Source: Streptomyces sp. NRRL B-1140 | Lineage (GTDB): Bacteria > Actinomycetota > Actinomycetes > Streptomycetales > Streptomycetaceae | Direction of reading: 5' to 3' | NCBI RefSeq assembly: GCF_001280065.1 | Contig: NZ_LGEA01000114.1 | Span: 310,001-374,000, forward strand | Length of the DNA: 64,000 nucleotides | Shown here: positions 17,591 to 24,399 of the stretch, piece by piece | Layout of the letters: every line of letters begins with the position of its first letter | Position numbering within the stretch: position 1 is the stretch's first letter | Position numbers and translations under genes: made by a program | The notes under the pieces: model-generated | Databases searched by the model: none | What the model was told of the DNA's origin: nothing | What the model saw: the letters and a program-made list of their open reading frames with translations, nothing else

Positions 17591-19087
17591 ATGGCGGAGA
17601 CCGACAACGACGAGTCGGTGGATCCCGCGGCGGTGAGACGGCACCGGGTGCTGTTCCGGGCGATCGAGAAACGACGCAACCCGAAGCTGCGCCGCAGCGA
17701 CATCACGGTGACCGACGATGCGGCGGTCAAGCGCGCCACCAAGGCCGCCGCCCTCGGCAACGCGATGGAGTGGTACGACTTCGGCATCTACAGCTATCTG
17801 GCGTCGACCATCGGGCGGGTCTTCTTCCCGTCCACCAACGACACCGCACAGCTGCTCGGTTCCTTCGCGACCTTCGCGGTGGCGTTCCTGGTGCGTCCGC
17901 TCGGCGGCATGGTCTTCGGGCCGCTGGGTGACAAGGTCGGGCGCAAGCGCATCCTCTCCCTCACCATGATCATGATGGCGGTGGGGACCTTCGCGATCGG
18001 TCTGGTCCCCTCGCACGCCGCGATCGGTCTGTGGGCCCCGGCCTTGCTGATCTTCTTCCGGCTGGTGCAGGGCTTCTCGACCGGCGGGGAGTACGGGGGC
18101 GCCTCGACGTTCATCGCGGAATACGCGCCCGACAAGCGGCGCGGCTTCTTCGGCAGCTTCCTGGAGCTCGGCACGCTCGCCGGTTACGTCGGGGCCTCCG
18201 GTCTCGTGGTCGTCCTGCAGATGCTCCTCAGCGACGACCAGATGCTGTCGTGGGGCTGGCGCGTGCCGTTCCTCGTCGCGGCCCCGCTCGGTCTCATCGG
18301 CCTCTACCTCAGGCTCAAGCTGGACGAGACGCCCGCCTTCCAGAAGCTGGAGGGCGGCCAGGCCAAGGCGAGCGAGGCGGCCGACGCCGTGGAGACCTCG
18401 GCGGCCGCCGACCTCGGCAAGATCTTCACCCGGTACTGGCGGCCGCTGCTGCTGTGCCTCGCGCTGGTCGCGGCGTACAACATCACCGACTACATGCTGC
18501 TGTCGTACATGCCGACCTATCTGTCCGAGGAGCTGGGCTACGGCACCAACCACGGGCTGTTGATCCTCCTCGTCGTGATGGTGCTGCAGATGTGCGTCAT
18601 CAACTACGTGGGGCGGCTCTCGGACCGCTTCGGGCGCAAGCCGCTGCTGATGACGGGGATGCTCGGATTCCTGTTCCTCTCCCTGCCGTCGTTCCTGCTC
18701 ATCCGGCAGGGCAGCGTCGTGCTGATCACATTGGGCCTGCTGCTGATGGGGCTCTCTCTGGTGGCGATGCTCGGCACCATGTCGGCGGCGCTGCCGGCGA
18801 TCTTTCCCACGCAGGTGCGCTACGGCTCGCTCTCGGTGGCCTACAACCTGGCCACCTCGATCTTCGGCGGTACGACACCACTGGTGATCACCGCTCTGAT
18901 CGGAGCTTTCGGCTCGACGCTGATGCCGGCGTACTACGCCATGGGCGCCGCGGCCATCGGTGTCATCGCCGTGCTGTGCATGCGGGAGACCGCCAACCAG
19001 CCTCTGGCCGGCTCCCCGCCGTCCGTGGAGACGCAGGCGGAGGCGGAGGAACTCGTCCAGGCGCAGTCCCCCCAGCCCAGGTTCTGA
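17591..19087 (+). CDS. Metabolite:H+ symporter (ProP-like MFS)
   Basis: A 498-residue MFS protein of the metabolite:H+ symporter group. Diagnostic segments are AAALGNAMEWYDFGIYSYLA at the first helix, FLVRPLGGMVFGPLGDKVGRKRIL (split here as FLVRPLGGMVFG and PLGDKVGRKRIL), and RLVQGFSTGGEYGGASTFIAEYAP (RLVQGFSTGGEYGG plus ASTFIAEYAP). These are very close to ProP proline/betaine carriers, so compatible solute or organic acid uptake is likely. The N-terminus has a charged extension of about 45 residues. ATG 17591 follows GAAAGGAA; GTG 17588 is adjacent. A strong terminator follows. Confidence 0.92.
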   Translation: MAETDNDESVDPAAVRRHRVLFRAIEKRRNPKLRRSDITVTDDAAVKRATKAAALGNAMEWYDFGIYSYLASTIGRVFFPSTNDTAQLLGSFATFAVAFLVRPLGGMVFGPLGDKVGRKRILSLTMIMMAVGTFAIGLVPSHAAIGLWAPALLIFFRLVQGFSTGGEYGGASTFIAEYAPDKRRGFFGSFLELGTLAGYVGASGLVVVLQMLLSDDQMLSWGWRVPFLVAAPLGLIGLYLRLKLDETPAFQKLEGGQAKASEAADAVETSAAADLGKIFTRYWRPLLLCLALVAAYNITDYMLLSYMPTYLSEELGYGTNHGLLILLVVMVLQMCVINYVGRLSDRFGRKPLLMTGMLGFLFLSLPSFLLIRQGSVVLITLGLLLMGLSLVAMLGTMSAALPAIFPTQVRYGSLSVAYNLATSIFGGTTPLVITALIGAFGSTLMPAYYAMGAAAIGVIAVLCMRETANQPLAGSPPSVETQAEAEELVQAQSPQPRF

Positions 19088-19099
19088 CCGATGTGAGAA

Positions 19100-19127
19100 G
19101 CCCCGTCCGCGATCGCGCGGGCGGGGC
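19100..19127 (+). terminator. Intrinsic terminator after the ProP-like gene
   Basis: A 12-base stem, GCCCCGTCCGCG with CGCGGGCGGGGC (one T-G pair), around a short loop, followed by CTTC. It lies 12 bases after the stop. Confidence 0.8.
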
Positions 19128-19200
19128 CTTCGGCGGTTGGGCCCGGGCAGAGCGGGAACACGGTGCGCGCTACGACTCCCGAGGCGAGGCCGGTAAGGCG

Positions 19201-19614
19201 ATGACCGAGTACGAACGTTCCCGCACGATGCCCGCAGGGCCCGAGCACGTCTTCGACCAGGCAGCGAACGTCGGGCGTCTGGACAGCTGGCTGCCGGAGG
19301 AGCTGCACGTGCAGGCCGGGGAACCGCCGGCCGTCACCGTGCACGAGGACCGCACCGACGAGGACACCGACGCCGTGTTGCGCGCCCGGCCGGAGCAGAT
19401 GCGGCTCGAATGGGGCACCCGTGAGCAGGGCGGTTACGCGGGCTGGCTGCAGGTCGCCGGGCTCGACGGCGGAACCAGTGAGGTGACCGTGCACCTGTCG
19501 TTCTTCGACGACGGTCACGACCCGGGCGAGCGGGCCGCCGCCGACGCCCTGGACAGCAGCCTGCGACGGCTGGAGGAGCAGGTGCGGCTGCGCGTCGACC
19601 ACGCGGCCGGCTGA
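19201..19614 (+). CDS. SRPBCC-family protein
   Basis: A 137-residue protein with the START/SRPBCC ligand-pocket fold: ERSRTMPAGPEHVFDQAANV at the start, a beta-rich middle (MRLEWGTREQGGYAGWLQVAG) and a long C-terminal helix (ALDSSLRRLEEQVRLRV). These domains bind hydrophobic small molecules or act as cyclase/polyketide accessory proteins; nothing here tells which. It begins just after the terminator and is followed after 6 bases by the small cysteine protein, probably in one transcript. Confidence 0.75.
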   Translation: MTEYERSRTMPAGPEHVFDQAANVGRLDSWLPEELHVQAGEPPAVTVHEDRTDEDTDAVLRARPEQMRLEWGTREQGGYAGWLQVAGLDGGTSEVTVHLSFFDDGHDPGERAAADALDSSLRRLEEQVRLRVDHAAG

Positions 19615-19620
19615 CCCGTC

Positions 19621-19926
19621 GTGGCGCGTGTGAAGCGGTACGCGGTGGCGGCGTCCGGGCAGTGGACCGACGAGGAGGAAGGGCGGCGGCTGCCGTCGGG
19701 TGAGGTGCACGCCTGGGAGCCGGGCCACAACGAGACGGTCTGCGGCCTGTCCCTCAGCCGTTCCCGGCTGGTCCGCTTCCCGCACGTGGGCTGGCCGGAC
19801 ACGTTCCCGGAGTCCGGCGGCGCCGCCGACCGGGTGCGGCGTCTGTGCCCGCGCTGCGCGTCGGTGGCGGGACGCCGCGGCCCGGACGCCCGCCCGCGCT
19901 GGCACCGCACAAACCCGCGCCCGTGA
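19621..19926 (+). CDS. Small CxxC protein of unknown function
   Basis: A 101-residue basic protein starting with GTG six bases after the SRPBCC stop. The cysteine pattern, one in ETVCGLSLS and a pair in LCPRCAS, could hold a metal ion if it dimerises or uses the His in EVHAWEPGHNE. I do not recognise a named family. Close spacing to the preceding gene and normal codon bias in the third position support it being real. Confidence 0.6.
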   Translation: MARVKRYAVAASGQWTDEEEGRRLPSGEVHAWEPGHNETVCGLSLSRSRLVRFPHVGWPDTFPESGGAADRVRRLCPRCASVAGRRGPDARPRWHRTNPRP

Positions 19927-19999
19927 GGCGGGTCGTGGTTCACGGCCCTCGGCATCACCCGCAGGGGCGAGGGCGCGGCCGGCATGCCGAGGCGTGACG

Positions 20000-20479
20000 T
20001 CACTCTCCCGCGGAGCCCTCCCGCCGGGCACGTCGTCCGGCCGCGGCGACGTCCCGCATGGCCAGCAGGAAACGCCTGACCACGACCAGTTCCGCTTCGT
20101 CGAAGGAACGCATCGAGTCGACCATCTCGTGGATCAGCGGCCCGAAGAAGGACCAGCCCAGCCGGACGGCCTCGTCCCGCACGACCAGCAGCACGCGCCG
20201 TCGGTCCTCGGTGTCCCGTTCCCGGCGCACCAGTTCCAGCCGCTCCAGCCGGTCGATCAGGGCCGTGGTCGACGCCGAGTTCACCCCCAGTTGCGCGCCC
20301 AGCCACCCCGGGGTGGCCCGCACGCCCTCGCGGCCGGCGTCGAGCAGGTGGATCAACGCCCGTACATCGGTGGGATGGAGCCCATTGCGGCCTGCGAACT
20401 CCGCCGCGAACAGGTCCAGTTCCAGCGTCACGGCCCGCAGCAGATGCACCAGTCGCAGACCGGGATCCTGGTCGTCCAT
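20000..20479 (-). CDS. MarR-family transcriptional regulator
   Basis: A 159-residue winged-helix regulator. The DNA-binding core is WLGAQLGVNSASTTALIDRL at about residues 58-78, followed by the wing VRRERDTEDRRRVLLVV; the flanking helices form the dimer. It is divergent from an alpha/beta hydrolase gene, with a clear dyad in the 64-base gap, so it probably represses both genes and is released by a small hydrophobic or phenolic ligand, as usual for MarR proteins. The ATG at 20479 starts directly at the first helix. Confidence 0.9.
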   Translation of the reverse strand: MDDQDPGLRLVHLLRAVTLELDLFAAEFAGRNGLHPTDVRALIHLLDAGREGVRATPGWLGAQLGVNSASTTALIDRLERLELVRRERDTEDRRRVLLVVRDEAVRLGWSFFGPLIHEMVDSMRSFDEAELVVVRRFLLAMRDVAAAGRRARREGSAGE

Positions 20480-20493
20480 GCTTCACTCCCCTA

Positions 20494-20515
20494 ATATCTC
20501 GTTGGTCGAGAGTAT
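20494..20515. promoter_or_regulatory. Candidate MarR operator
   Basis: ATATCTCG and CGAGAGTAT face each other across TTGGT; the inner five bases of each arm (TCTCG/CGAGA) match perfectly. The site lies between the MarR gene and the divergent hydrolase. Confidence 0.6.
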
Positions 20516-20543
20516 CGGTGAACGAGTCATATGGGGCGGGGAC

Positions 20544-21383
20544 ATGGATGACACGGCAGCGTTCTTCAGGGCGTACGACGACGTCCTGCGACAGTGGCCG
20601 GGAGAGGTGCACGGCGTCGACGTCCCCACCCCCTACGGCACGACCCGGGTCCAGATCAGCGGGCACGAGGACGGCACCCCGCTCGTCCTGCTGCCCGGCG
20701 GCGGAACCACCTCGGCCGCCTGGTTCGCCACCGCGGGCGCCCTGGCCCGGGCCCACCGCATCCACGCCGTCGACCTCATGGGCGACATCGGCCGCAGCGT
20801 TCACGACGGGGCACCGCTACGCGGCGCAGCGGACCTGACGGCCTGGCTCGACGCCCTCTTCGACGCGCTGAACCTCGACGGCGCGCACCTGTGCGGTCAC
20901 TCCTACGGCGCCTGGATCGCCCTGCGCTACGCACTGCACGCGCCCCATCGGCTCGGCAGGCTGGCCCTGCTCGACCCGGTCAACTGCTTCACCGGCATGA
21001 GCCCGCGCTACCTCGCCCGCGCCCTGCCCATGCTGCTGAGGCCCAGCGCCGAGCGGGTGCACTCCTTCCACCGGTGGGAGACCGGCCGTGACCCCGAGGA
21101 TCCGGTGTGGCGGGCGTTCCTGGGGAGCACCGCCGCCGCCCGCCGGTCGAAGGTCGTGGCCATGCGGCGCCCCAAGGCTCCGGAACTCGCGGCGTGCACC
21201 GTACCGACCCTGGTGCTCCTGGCGGAACGCAGCCGCGCCCACGACCCGCGGCGTGCGGCGGCCGCCGCGCGCCGGCTCCTGCCCTCGGCGCGCGTCGTCA
21301 CCCTGTCCGGTGCCTCCCACCACTCCCTGCCCACCGAGCGACCGGCCGAAGTCAACCGGCTGCTGCGGGAGTTCTTCGCCTGA
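20544..21383 (+). CDS. Alpha/beta hydrolase
   Basis: A 279-residue alpha/beta-fold enzyme. The oxyanion region is LLPGGGTTSAAWF, the nucleophile elbow is CGHSYGAW with Ser as nucleophile near residue 119, and the catalytic His lies in SGASHHSLPTE near the end; the acid is probably in the LVLLAERSRAHDPR segment. It is likely an esterase, lactonase or similar cytoplasmic hydrolase. The ATG at 20544 is preceded by GGGGCGGGG. Divergent MarR control is likely. Confidence 0.88.
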   Translation: MDDTAAFFRAYDDVLRQWPGEVHGVDVPTPYGTTRVQISGHEDGTPLVLLPGGGTTSAAWFATAGALARAHRIHAVDLMGDIGRSVHDGAPLRGAADLTAWLDALFDALNLDGAHLCGHSYGAWIALRYALHAPHRLGRLALLDPVNCFTGMSPRYLARALPMLLRPSAERVHSFHRWETGRDPEDPVWRAFLGSTAAARRSKVVAMRRPKAPELAACTVPTLVLLAERSRAHDPRRAAAAARRLLPSARVVTLSGASHHSLPTERPAEVNRLLREFFA

Positions 21384-21394
21384 ACCCCCGCCCC

Positions 21395-21414
21395 GGCGGG
21401 TCCGCGGGCCCGCC
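21395..21414. terminator. Possible bidirectional terminator
   Basis: GGCGGG pairs with CCCGCC across an 8-base loop in the 32-base gap between convergent hydrolase and oxygenase genes. No T-tract. Confidence 0.3.
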
Positions 21415-21415
21415 C

Positions 21416-22597
21416 CTAAGGGGTGTCCGGCACCGCCGCCGGATCGCGGCCCTGCCCGGTGCAGACCGAGGCGGCACCGCAGGCGGCGGCCCGGGGGCGG
21501 ATGGGGACGCCGTTGGTGCGCAGCACCTCGCGGACGTCCAGGATCAGGGAGAACACCTCTCGATTGCGGTCCTCGCCCTGCTCGTCCCAGGCCCGCTGCT
21601 CCGCTTCGACGGCCATCCGGTCCTCGGCGAACACCCGCTCGGTGAAACGCCTGATGAGGGGCCAGGCCAGCCGCAGGGCGCCGGGGATCCGCGGCTTCTC
21701 GATCATGAGCAGTCCGAAGGTGTGGCAGCGGCGCTGCTCGGCGTCCTCGGGCACGTAGGCGACCCAGAGACGGAAGGCCGGCCGCTCGGCGTTCTCCGGG
21801 ACCAGGTCGAGGGTCTGGTACGGGTACTCGGTGCGGATCGTCATGACGTCGCGGGAGTCGCTGCCCCCGATTCCCTCGGCGGCCAGCAGGCCGGCCCCGC
21901 GGTTGCGCTTGCCCCCGGCGTGGCTGAAGAGGTACCTGGCCTCCACCGACCGCTCGTCGGTGCGGGAGTCGAGCAGTTCGGGGTGGAGTCGTCCGACCAC
22001 GCCCCGGTGCAGGAACTGGTGGTTCATGTCGAGCAGGTTCTCGTGCATGAACGAGTAGTGGCAGCGCACGGTCCGGGAGTAGGTCATCGTCCGGTACCGA
22101 GGCGAGCCGAACGCGGGCAGGTCGGGCAGCGAAGCGGCGGCCGCCCTTTCCGGGTCGCCGGGGAACACGAAGACCAGACCGTAGGCCTCGCGCACGGGGT
22201 AGCCGCGCACGCCGCGCGGGGGCCGGCCGTCGCCTTTGGAGAGGTACGGGATCTGCGAGATGCGTCCGTCGCCGCGATAGGCCCAGGCGTGATAGCAGCA
22301 GCGGAGGGTCTCACCCTCCACGACGCCCATGCTCAGCGGCACCTGCCGGTGGGCGCACCGGTCCTCCAGTGCGTACACGGTGCCGCTCTGCCCGCGGAAG
22401 AGCGCGATGCGCTCCCCGGCGAACGTCGCCGCGAAGGCCCGTTCGCGCCGCACGTTCTTCGACAGGGCAATGGGATACCAGAAGTCCGGGTTCGCCCCGA
22501 CGCGCCGGAGATCCACCACGCCCGTACCCGGGTCACGGTGCTCCGCCGGCCACGCGGCCCCGGTGGGGAAGGCCCCGGCCTCGTCGGTCTCGGTCAT
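21416..22597 (-). CDS. Rieske non-heme iron oxygenase, large subunit
   Basis: A 393-residue aromatic-ring or demethylase-type oxygenase. The Rieske 2Fe-2S site is CAHR...CCYHAW at about residues 80-103 (C-x-H and C-x2-H). The catalytic Fe site is in HENLLDMNHQFLHR near residue 175, with the bridging Asp. The rest is the helix-grip catalytic domain. It needs an electron-transfer partner, and none is adjacent. The ATG at 22597 has GAGGGAGAGG just before it. The substrate is unknown. Confidence 0.9.
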   Translation of the reverse strand: MTETDEAGAFPTGAAWPAEHRDPGTGVVDLRRVGANPDFWYPIALSKNVRRERAFAATFAGERIALFRGQSGTVYALEDRCAHRQVPLSMGVVEGETLRCCYHAWAYRGDGRISQIPYLSKGDGRPPRGVRGYPVREAYGLVFVFPGDPERAAAASLPDLPAFGSPRYRTMTYSRTVRCHYSFMHENLLDMNHQFLHRGVVGRLHPELLDSRTDERSVEARYLFSHAGGKRNRGAGLLAAEGIGGSDSRDVMTIRTEYPYQTLDLVPENAERPAFRLWVAYVPEDAEQRRCHTFGLLMIEKPRIPGALRLAWPLIRRFTERVFAEDRMAVEAEQRAWDEQGEDRNREVFSLILDVREVLRTNGVPIRPRAAACGAASVCTGQGRDPAAVPDTP

Positions 22598-22742
22598 ACC
22601 TCTCCCTCGCGCGTACGGGCAGCGACAGCCGCACGTCCCCGTCGGGCAGCACCGGGCTGCCGGTGCGGGCGCCCGGCACGGCCCAGTCTCACCGCGCCGC
22701 ACCGCTCACGCCCTGCCCGGCGCGTACGGACGGGTGACGTGG

Positions 22743-23279
22743 CTAGAGGTCGTTCTCGGGCAGACCGGCCAGCCCCGTTTCGCGCATGATGCGGTCCACG
22801 GTCTGCCGCAGGGTGCTCTCGGCACCGATGACCGTTTCCACGCCGCCGGGCAGCAGGTCCAGTTCCCGGTACCACTCGCGCAGCCGCGGCTCGCCGATCT
22901 CGTTCGCGATCGGCTTGGTGGCATGACGGACGAGGGTCTGCTCGAACGGCACGTGCAGGTAGTACCCGTGGGTCGGGCCGCGGTGGTCGGCGCGCAGCCG
23001 GGTGAGCATCTCGCCGTAGCGGTCGGCGTACAGGATCCCCTCGACCACGACGTGGTACCCGGCGTCGAGGGCATAGCGTGCCGTCAGGTCGATCAGACCG
23101 ATGTTCGCCGCGCCGGGCCGGTCTCTCTCCCGGAGCACGACACGGCGCAGGTTGTCCTGCCCGACCAGCGCCACCCCCCGCCCGAACCTCTCGCGTACCC
23201 CGGCTGCGACGGACGACTTTCCCGCCCCGCTGTTGCCCCGCAGCACGACCAGCCGGGTCTGTTCGGTCCCCACTCTCAC
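22743..23279 (-). CDS. P-loop kinase (AAA_33/zeta-toxin-like)
   Basis: A 178-residue single-domain NTPase with Walker A RGNSGAGKSS at about residues 14-23. A QDNLRR segment and HVVVEGILYADRYGEML follow, a pattern seen in small kinases such as the chloramphenicol phosphotransferase or zeta-toxin group that phosphorylate a small molecule. The start may be GTG 23279 or GTG 23288; AGGG lies about 7 bases before the first. No antitoxin-like gene is next to it, so a toxin role is not supported. Confidence 0.75.
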   Translation of the reverse strand: MRVGTEQTRLVVLRGNSGAGKSSVAAGVRERFGRGVALVGQDNLRRVVLRERDRPGAANIGLIDLTARYALDAGYHVVVEGILYADRYGEMLTRLRADHRGPTHGYYLHVPFEQTLVRHATKPIANEIGEPRLREWYRELDLLPGGVETVIGAESTLRQTVDRIMRETGLAGLPENDL

Positions 23280-23289
23280 GGAGGGCACC

Positions 23290-23817
23290 CTACGACGGAC
23301 CGTGGCGGGGCTCGGGCACTGGGCCGACGGCCACCGGCGCCGGCCTGCGACCGGGTGTCCACAGCCAGGTGCGCTTGCGGGTGCGGCCCGCGATGTCCGT
23401 GCTGTGCAGTGCCGCCACCGCCGTCATGAACGGCCACGCGAGGAAGGTCGCGCCGAGCTGGGCGAAGGCCCCGTCCGTGCCGATCGCGACGACCAGGAAC
23501 TCGACGGGGAAGACGAGCGCCCCGAGCAGTGCTCCCACGAGGGTGAGGCCCCACCGGCGGGTGAGGACAGGGGCCGAGAGGGCCAGCCCGCCGGCGAGGA
23601 CCAGCCCCATCAGCACACCGGCCAGCAGACTTCCTCCGGTGAGCAGCCCGCCGTAGCGCAGATCGCGGGCGGCGAGCCCGGTGTCCCCTCCTCGGACGAA
23701 CTCCACCAGGGCCACCCCCAGGGCGAGAGCGGCCCACGGCAGGCCCGGGACGCACGCCATCAGCAGGCCCACTCGCAGACCGCGTCCCACGGTCCCCCGC
23801 CTCTCGATGCGTTCCAT
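23290..23817 (-). CDS. Small integral membrane protein
   Basis: A 175-residue protein with four or five hydrophobic segments between about residues 12 and 130 (GLLMACVPGLPWAALALGVA, LLAGVLMGLVLAGGLALSA and LVGALLGALVFPVEFLVVAI are examples) and a basic C-terminus. No family recognised. The ATG at 23817 overlaps the TGA of the GNAT gene by one base, so the two are probably translationally coupled; this also fixes the start against a longer upstream frame. Confidence 0.7.
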   Translation of the reverse strand: MERIERRGTVGRGLRVGLLMACVPGLPWAALALGVALVEFVRGGDTGLAARDLRYGGLLTGGSLLAGVLMGLVLAGGLALSAPVLTRRWGLTLVGALLGALVFPVEFLVVAIGTDGAFAQLGATFLAWPFMTAVAALHSTDIAGRTRKRTWLWTPGRRPAPVAVGPVPEPRHGPS

Positions 23818-24344
23818 CAGGCCCGTACCAGTCCGCCGACCCACCAGTCGTGCGGCTTGCCGTCGTTGGCGATGCCGCGGTTGCGCAGCGTCCCTTCGAC
23901 GGTGAAGCCCAGCCTCTCGGCGACGGCACGCGATCCGGTGTTGCCGGCCATGGCCCACCATTCGATGCGGTGGACGTCGAGCGTGGCCCACCCCCAGTCG
24001 CACAGCGCCCGCGCGGCCTCGGCCGAATAGCCCTGGCCGCGCTGGTCCTTGACCGCCCAGTAGCCGAGCTCGTAGACGCCCGCGCTCACCTTGGTCAGGC
24101 AGTACGAGCCGACGAGCGCCACGGTGTCCTTGCGGAACGCCCCGAGGACGTAGTCCTTGTCGGCGGCCCAGCCCTCGCGCCCCTCGCGGACCATCTTCTC
24201 GGCGTCCTGCCGCCCGAAGGGCACGGGCACCGGTGTGTAGAACTGGATGTCCTCGTCCTGGCAGGCGTCGTGCACCGCGTCCACGTCGCCCGGCTCGAAG
24301 GCCCTCAGCAGCAGACGCCCGGTCTCAAGTGTCACTGGATCCAC
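23817..24344 (-). CDS. GNAT N-acetyltransferase (RimJ/RimL type)
   Basis: A 175-residue acetyltransferase. LETGRLLLRAFEPGDVDAVH opens the domain as in RimJ/RimL. The acetyl-CoA loop is QRGQGYSAEA around residues 100-110, and WWAMAGNTGSRAVAERLGF is the conserved motif B. It transfers acetyl to a protein N-terminus or a small amine. GTG 24344 is used; an in-frame GTG at 24333 would remove only four residues. It is coupled to the small membrane protein gene. Confidence 0.88.
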   Translation of the reverse strand: MDPVTLETGRLLLRAFEPGDVDAVHDACQDEDIQFYTPVPVPFGRQDAEKMVREGREGWAADKDYVLGAFRKDTVALVGSYCLTKVSAGVYELGYWAVKDQRGQGYSAEAARALCDWGWATLDVHRIEWWAMAGNTGSRAVAERLGFTVEGTLRNRGIANDGKPHDWWVGGLVRA

Positions 24345-24399
24345 CGCGTCAGTATGGGCGCCGCATCGAGCCCGCGACCATCGAATATCACCTCGTCCC

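Noticed and set aside
22743..23279. P-loop kinase as a zeta toxin of a toxin-antitoxin pair
   Set aside because: No small antitoxin gene is next to it, and the fold is shared by many small-molecule kinases.
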